DNA of 64,000 nucleotides, from contig NZ_CP069304.1 in assembly GCF_016839145.1 (NCBI RefSeq), positions 310,001-374,000 of the forward strand, read 5' to 3'. Shown here piece by piece: positions 60,751 through 64,000 of the stretch (position 1 is the stretch's first letter; the number at the start of each line of letters is the position of its first letter). Both the position numbers and the translations under genes were made by a program. The notes beneath the pieces were generated by a model, which saw nothing but the letters and a program-made list of their open reading frames with translations, was not told where the DNA came from and ran no database searches. This DNA comes from Shinella sp. PSBB067. Lineage in GTDB: Bacteria; Pseudomonadota; Alphaproteobacteria; Rhizobiales; Rhizobiaceae.

Positions 60751-62357
60751 GCCGCCTTCCTCCCGATGAGATCGGCGGCCTTCTCGCCGATCATGATGGC
60801 CGCCGCATTGGTGTTGCCGGAAACGAGCGTCGGCATGATGGAGGCATCGGCGACGCGAAGGCCCTCGATGCCGTGCACACGGAGCTCGGGATCGACGACG
60901 GCCAGCGGATCGATGCCCATCTTGCAGGTTCCGACCTGGTGGGAGACGCAGCCGCCCTGGCTTGCCAGATAGGCCTCGATCTCCGCATCGCTCGCGGTCG
61001 CCGCGCCCGGCAGGTGCTCCTCGATGACGAAGTCGCGCAGGGGCGTCGTCGCGGCCATGCGCCGGGCCAGCTTCAGGCCCTCGACCGCGATCAGGCGGTC
61101 GCGCTCATGGGAGAAGTAGTTGGGCATCAGCTTCGGCGCATCCTGCGGATCGGACGAGCGCAGCGCCACCTCGCCGCGGCTTTCGGGACGGACCGGGCAG
61201 ATGAAATTGGCAAAGCCGGAAAACCTGAACAGGCCGTCCTCGTAGTACCCGCCGGAGAAGGTCTGGAAGAGGAACTGCAGGTCGGGCGAGGCCGACTGCG
61301 GCAGGACCGTCGTGAACAACCCGGCCTGGCCGGCGGGAACGGATAGCGGCCCCCGGCGGGTCAGCAGCCATCGAAGGCCGGCCGCGGCCTGCCGGAGCCG
61401 GCTCGCCATGATGTCGTTCATGGTGATAGCCCTATTGCATTTCCAGGTGATCTGCCCGCCGTAGTGATCCTGGAGGTTCTGGCCGACGCCGGGCAGGTGA
61501 TGCACCGTCCCGATGCCGTGCCGGCCGAGCGCCTCGCCGTCGCCGATGCCGGAGAGCATCAGAAGGTGGGGGGATTTGACCGAGCCGGCCGAAAGGATGA
61601 CCTCGCGGCGCGCCTTGGCCTCCATGTGCACGCCGTCCCTGACGAAACGGACGCCCGAAGCGCGCCTGCCGGAAAGCAGGATCCGCTCTGCCAGCGCATG
61701 CGTGACGACGACGAGGTTGGGGCGTCGAAGGGCCGGCCTGAGATAGGCGGTGGCTGCCGAGGCGCGCCGTCCCCTGCGCACCGTCGCCTGGAAATAGCCG
61801 GCACCTTCCTGTCTGACCCCGTTGAAATCGTCGTTGCGTGGAATTCCAAGTGCGCCGGCGGCGGCGATGAACGCGTCGCACAGCGGATTGCGCTCGGTCA
61901 GGTCGGTGACCGACAGCGGTCCGCCGGCGCCGTGATAGCGGTCCGCGCCGTTTTCCTGGTCCTCCGCCTTGCGAAAGTAGGGGAGCACGTCCTCGTAGGC
62001 CCAGCCGGCATTGCCGAGCTGGCGCCAGTGATCGTAGTCCTGCGCCTGGCCGCGGATGTAGATCAGCCCGTTGATCGAGGACGAGCCGCCGAGCACCTTG
62101 CCGCGCGGCCAGTAGATGCGCCGCCCGCCGAGCGCCGGATTGGGCTCGGTCTCGAACTTCCAGTTGACGCGCGGATCGACGATGGTCTTGCCGTAGCCGA
62201 CGGGTATGTGGATCCAGAAGCTCGTGTCGCGGCCGCCGGCTTCCAGCATCAGGACCGTTGTCTTCCCGTCCTCGGTCAGCCGCGCGGCAAGCGCGCAGCC
62301 CGCCGAGCCCGCACCAATGACGATGTAGTCGAAACTCTGTCCGTCGAGCACGCGCAT
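60747..62357 (-). CDS. GMC-family FAD oxidoreductase (second copy)
   Basis: A 536-aa flavoprotein with DYIVIGAGSAGCALAARLTEDG at the N-terminus, GKVLGGSSSINGLIYIRGQAQDYDHW, SAGSVKSPHLLMLSGIGDGE, and C-terminal HQVGTCKMG (catalytic His) and SGNTNAAAIMIGEKAADLI (Asn). It oxidises an alcohol group, probably of the imported compound, as it is coupled by ATGA to the ABC ATPase. It is closely related to the next GMC gene upstream on the same strand (62492-64000), pointing to a tandem duplication. Confidence 0.93.
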   Translation of the reverse strand: MRVLDGQSFDYIVIGAGSAGCALAARLTEDGKTTVLMLEAGGRDTSFWIHIPVGYGKTIVDPRVNWKFETEPNPALGGRRIYWPRGKVLGGSSSINGLIYIRGQAQDYDHWRQLGNAGWAYEDVLPYFRKAEDQENGADRYHGAGGPLSVTDLTERNPLCDAFIAAAGALGIPRNDDFNGVRQEGAGYFQATVRRGRRASAATAYLRPALRRPNLVVVTHALAERILLSGRRASGVRFVRDGVHMEAKARREVILSAGSVKSPHLLMLSGIGDGEALGRHGIGTVHHLPGVGQNLQDHYGGQITWKCNRAITMNDIMASRLRQAAAGLRWLLTRRGPLSVPAGQAGLFTTVLPQSASPDLQFLFQTFSGGYYEDGLFRFSGFANFICPVRPESRGEVALRSSDPQDAPKLMPNYFSHERDRLIAVEGLKLARRMAATTPLRDFVIEEHLPGAATASDAEIEAYLASQGGCVSHQVGTCKMGIDPLAVVDPELRVHGIEGLRVADASIMPTLVSGNTNAAAIMIGEKAADLIGRKAA

Positions 62358-62491
62358 CTCCCATGGGCGGGCACGCGGAGCCCCGCTCGTTTTTCACATC
62401 TTTCCCCGGCGACGTTCCCGTTTTCTTGTCTTTGGATCGACCGGGGATTGGTCTTGCCGGCATCGCGGCGCCGCGGCGCGGCGGGCGATGC

Positions 62492-64000
62492 CTAGGCGGC
62501 TTGTCTGCCGCGGATCATGTCGGCGGCCTTCTCCGCGATCATGATCGTCGGTGCATTGGTGTTGCCCGAGACGAGCGTCGGCATGATCGAGGCATCGACG
62601 ACGCGCAGCCCCGCCAGGCCGTGAACCTTCAGCTGCGTGTCGACCACCGCCATCGGATCGCCGCCCATCTTGCAGGTGCCGACCTGATGGCAGATCGACA
62701 GGCCCGTCCTTCGGGCATAGTCGAGGATCTCCGCATCCGATCGCACCGCCGGTCCCGGCGCGTATTCGGACAGGATATGGTCGGCGATCCGGCCGCCTGC
62801 GGCGACCCGGCGCGACATCTTGATCGCCTCGACCAGGACATGCCGGTCCGCCTCGGCGGAGAGGTAGTTTGGCTGCATCGACGGCGCGTCCTTCGGATCG
62901 GTCGAGCGCAGCTTCAAGGTGCCGCGGCTCTCGGGCCGGATCGGGCAGACCGCATTGGCAAAGCCGGAGAACTTGTGCAGCCCGCCGTCGAGATCGTCAT
63001 GGCTGAAGGTCTGGAACAGGAACTGGATGTCCGGGGTCTCCAGCCGTGCATCGGATTTCACGAAGGCGCCGACCTGCGCCGCAGAAATGGTCAGGGGGCC
63101 GCGTCGCAACAGCAGATACTGCAGCCCGACCTTCAGCTGCCGCATTCGGCTCGTCATCACGTCGTTGATCGTCAGGGGCAGCTTGCTCTTGTAGGTGATC
63201 AGCGCGCCATAGTGATCCTGGAGATTCTCGCCCACTCCCGGCAGGTCGTGCACGACGTCGATGCCGAGCTGCGAGAGCTGGCCGGCCGGCCCGATGCCCG
63301 ACAGGAGCAGAAGTTTCGGCGAATTGAGCGAGCCCGCGCTGACGATGACTTCGCGCCGCGCCCTGACGACAAGCCGGCGCCCGTCGCGCTCGGCGACGAC
63401 GCCGACGGCGCGGCGCCCCTCGAACAGGATGCGCTGCGTTTCCGCGCGCGTCACGACACGAAGATTTTTCCGCTTCATCGCCGGGCGGAGATAGGCGACC
63501 GCCGTCGAGCAGCGGCGGGCATGGCGGGTGGTCGTCTGGTAATAGCCGACGCCTTCCTGCACCGGGCCGTTGAAATCGTCGTTGCGCGGAATGCCGGCCG
63601 CGATGGCGCTGGCGATGAAGGCTTCGCAGAGCGGATTGCGCTCCGTCAGGTTGGAGACGCGCAGCGGGCCGCCCGTGCCGTGACGCGGGTCGGCGCCGTT
63701 TTCCTGGTCTTCGGCCTTGCGGAAATAGGGCAGCACGTCGTCATGGGCCCAGCCGGCATTGCCGAGCTGGCGCCAATGGTCGTAGTCCTGCGCCTGGCCG
63801 CGGATGTAGAGGAGCCCGTTGATCGAGGAGGAGCCGCCGAGAACCTTGCCGCGCGGCCAGTAGAGCGCCCGTCCGCCGACGTCCTCGCCCTTCTCGGTCT
63901 CGTAGAACCAGTTGACGGCCGGATCGACCATGGTTTTGCCGTAGCCGATCGGAATATGGATCCAGGGATTCCAGTCCCTGCCGCCGGCCTCCAGCAACGT
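62492..64000 (-). CDS. GMC-family FAD oxidoreductase (third copy, 5' end outside window)
   Basis: About 502 codons are inside the window. The N-terminal FAD-binding motif is beyond the right edge: the visible part begins at LLEAGGRDWNPWIHIPIGYGKTMVDP. It contains GKVLGGSSSINGLLYIRGQAQDYDHWRQLGNAGW, SAGSLNSPKLLLLSGIGPAGQ, HQVGTCKMGG and SGNTNAPTIMIAEKAADMI, so both signatures and the catalytic His/Asn are present. It shares long identical stretches with the 60747-62357 protein. A 134-bp gap separates the two genes, with no gene or clear terminator in it. A separate transcript or a loose operon are both possible. Confidence 0.93.
   Translation of the reverse strand, partial: TLLEAGGRDWNPWIHIPIGYGKTMVDPAVNWFYETEKGEDVGGRALYWPRGKVLGGSSSINGLLYIRGQAQDYDHWRQLGNAGWAHDDVLPYFRKAEDQENGADPRHGTGGPLRVSNLTERNPLCEAFIASAIAAGIPRNDDFNGPVQEGVGYYQTTTRHARRCSTAVAYLRPAMKRKNLRVVTRAETQRILFEGRRAVGVVAERDGRRLVVRARREVIVSAGSLNSPKLLLLSGIGPAGQLSQLGIDVVHDLPGVGENLQDHYGALITYKSKLPLTINDVMTSRMRQLKVGLQYLLLRRGPLTISAAQVGAFVKSDARLETPDIQFLFQTFSHDDLDGGLHKFSGFANAVCPIRPESRGTLKLRSTDPKDAPSMQPNYLSAEADRHVLVEAIKMSRRVAAGGRIADHILSEYAPGPAVRSDAEILDYARRTGLSICHQVGTCKMGGDPMAVVDTQLKVHGLAGLRVVDASIMPTLVSGNTNAPTIMIAEKAADMIRGRQAA

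Noticed and set aside
1..64000. CRISPR arrays, tRNA or rRNA genes, phage integrase or att sites
   Set aside because: No regular spaced repeats, cloverleaf-like sequence or integrase motifs were recognised by eye; absence is not proven without a dedicated scan.

Overview
The window reads as an accessory, catabolism-rich stretch (plasmid or chromosomal island) of a high-GC alphaproteobacterium, most likely Hyphomicrobiales (Rhizobium/Shinella/Mesorhizobium-like). The clues are the codon use, the number of ABC uptake systems with LacI, LysR, AraC and MarR regulators, tightly overlapping ATGA operons, and peripheral aromatic and amine catabolism genes. No rRNA, tRNA or CRISPR was seen. Assignments come from reading motifs and domain order; no database search was run.

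Layout. (1) 1-4.5 kb, minus strand: a two-partner secretion pair, TpsB transporter then a GLUG-repeat TpsA exoprotein cut by the left edge. It faces a winged-helix regulator across a perfect 11-bp inverted repeat. (2) 5.8-6.4 kb: a headless remnant with an HEPN-like R-x4-H motif. (3) 6.4-19.9 kb: two divergent operons sharing a LacI-controlled promoter with two identical GAAACCGGTTTC dyads. One encodes LacI, a CoA-transferase, a GMC oxidoreductase, an aldehyde dehydrogenase and an AroE-like dehydrogenase. The other encodes a ribose-type ABC importer, an enoyl-CoA hydratase, a zinc alcohol dehydrogenase and a Gfo/Idh dehydrogenase. Together they suggest uptake of a sugar-like or polyol compound that is oxidised to an acid and finished as a CoA ester. 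(4) 20.0-21.96 kb: a decayed Tn3-family transposase with one intact-looking 38-bp terminal repeat.

(5) 22-31 kb, minus strand: a peptide-type ABC importer (Tat-type binding protein, two permeases, fused double ATPase) continuing into an aldehyde dehydrogenase, an alpha/beta hydrolase, an Asp/Glu racemase-fold protein and Ohr. An AraC-type regulator is divergent. (6) 32.5-37.3 kb, minus strand: nitrilase, gentisate-type dioxygenase, FAH-family hydrolase, maleate isomerase and a cyclase, a plausible gentisate to fumarate plus pyruvate route. (7) 37.6-42.8 kb, plus strand: indolepyruvate oxidoreductase IorA and IorB, a thioesterase and two overlapping MarR genes.

(8) 42.9-47.1 kb, minus strand: acyl-CoA ligase, aldehyde dehydrogenase and LysR. 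(9) 47.3-52.1 kb, plus strand: a translationally coupled operon of acyl-CoA synthetase, a thiolase-fold protein lacking the thiolase cysteines, a fusion of a DUF35 Zn-ribbon/OB protein to a degenerate SDR, and a second cyclase. (10) 52.1-55.2 kb, minus strand: FAD amine/amino-acid oxidase, RidA and an ornithine-cyclodeaminase-like protein. (11) 55.5-64 kb: an M20 amidohydrolase, a second sugar-type ABC importer whose binding protein lies on the opposite strand across a strong bidirectional terminator, and two tandem GMC oxidoreductases, the last cut by the right edge.

A small family of CCRATA-type sites, including a 22/25-matching pair at 31.25 and 55.24 kb, lies upstream of several operons in blocks 5 and 8-11, which suggests shared control. 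The most unusual biochemistry is block 9; block 3 looks like a poorly described CoA-dependent polyol route.
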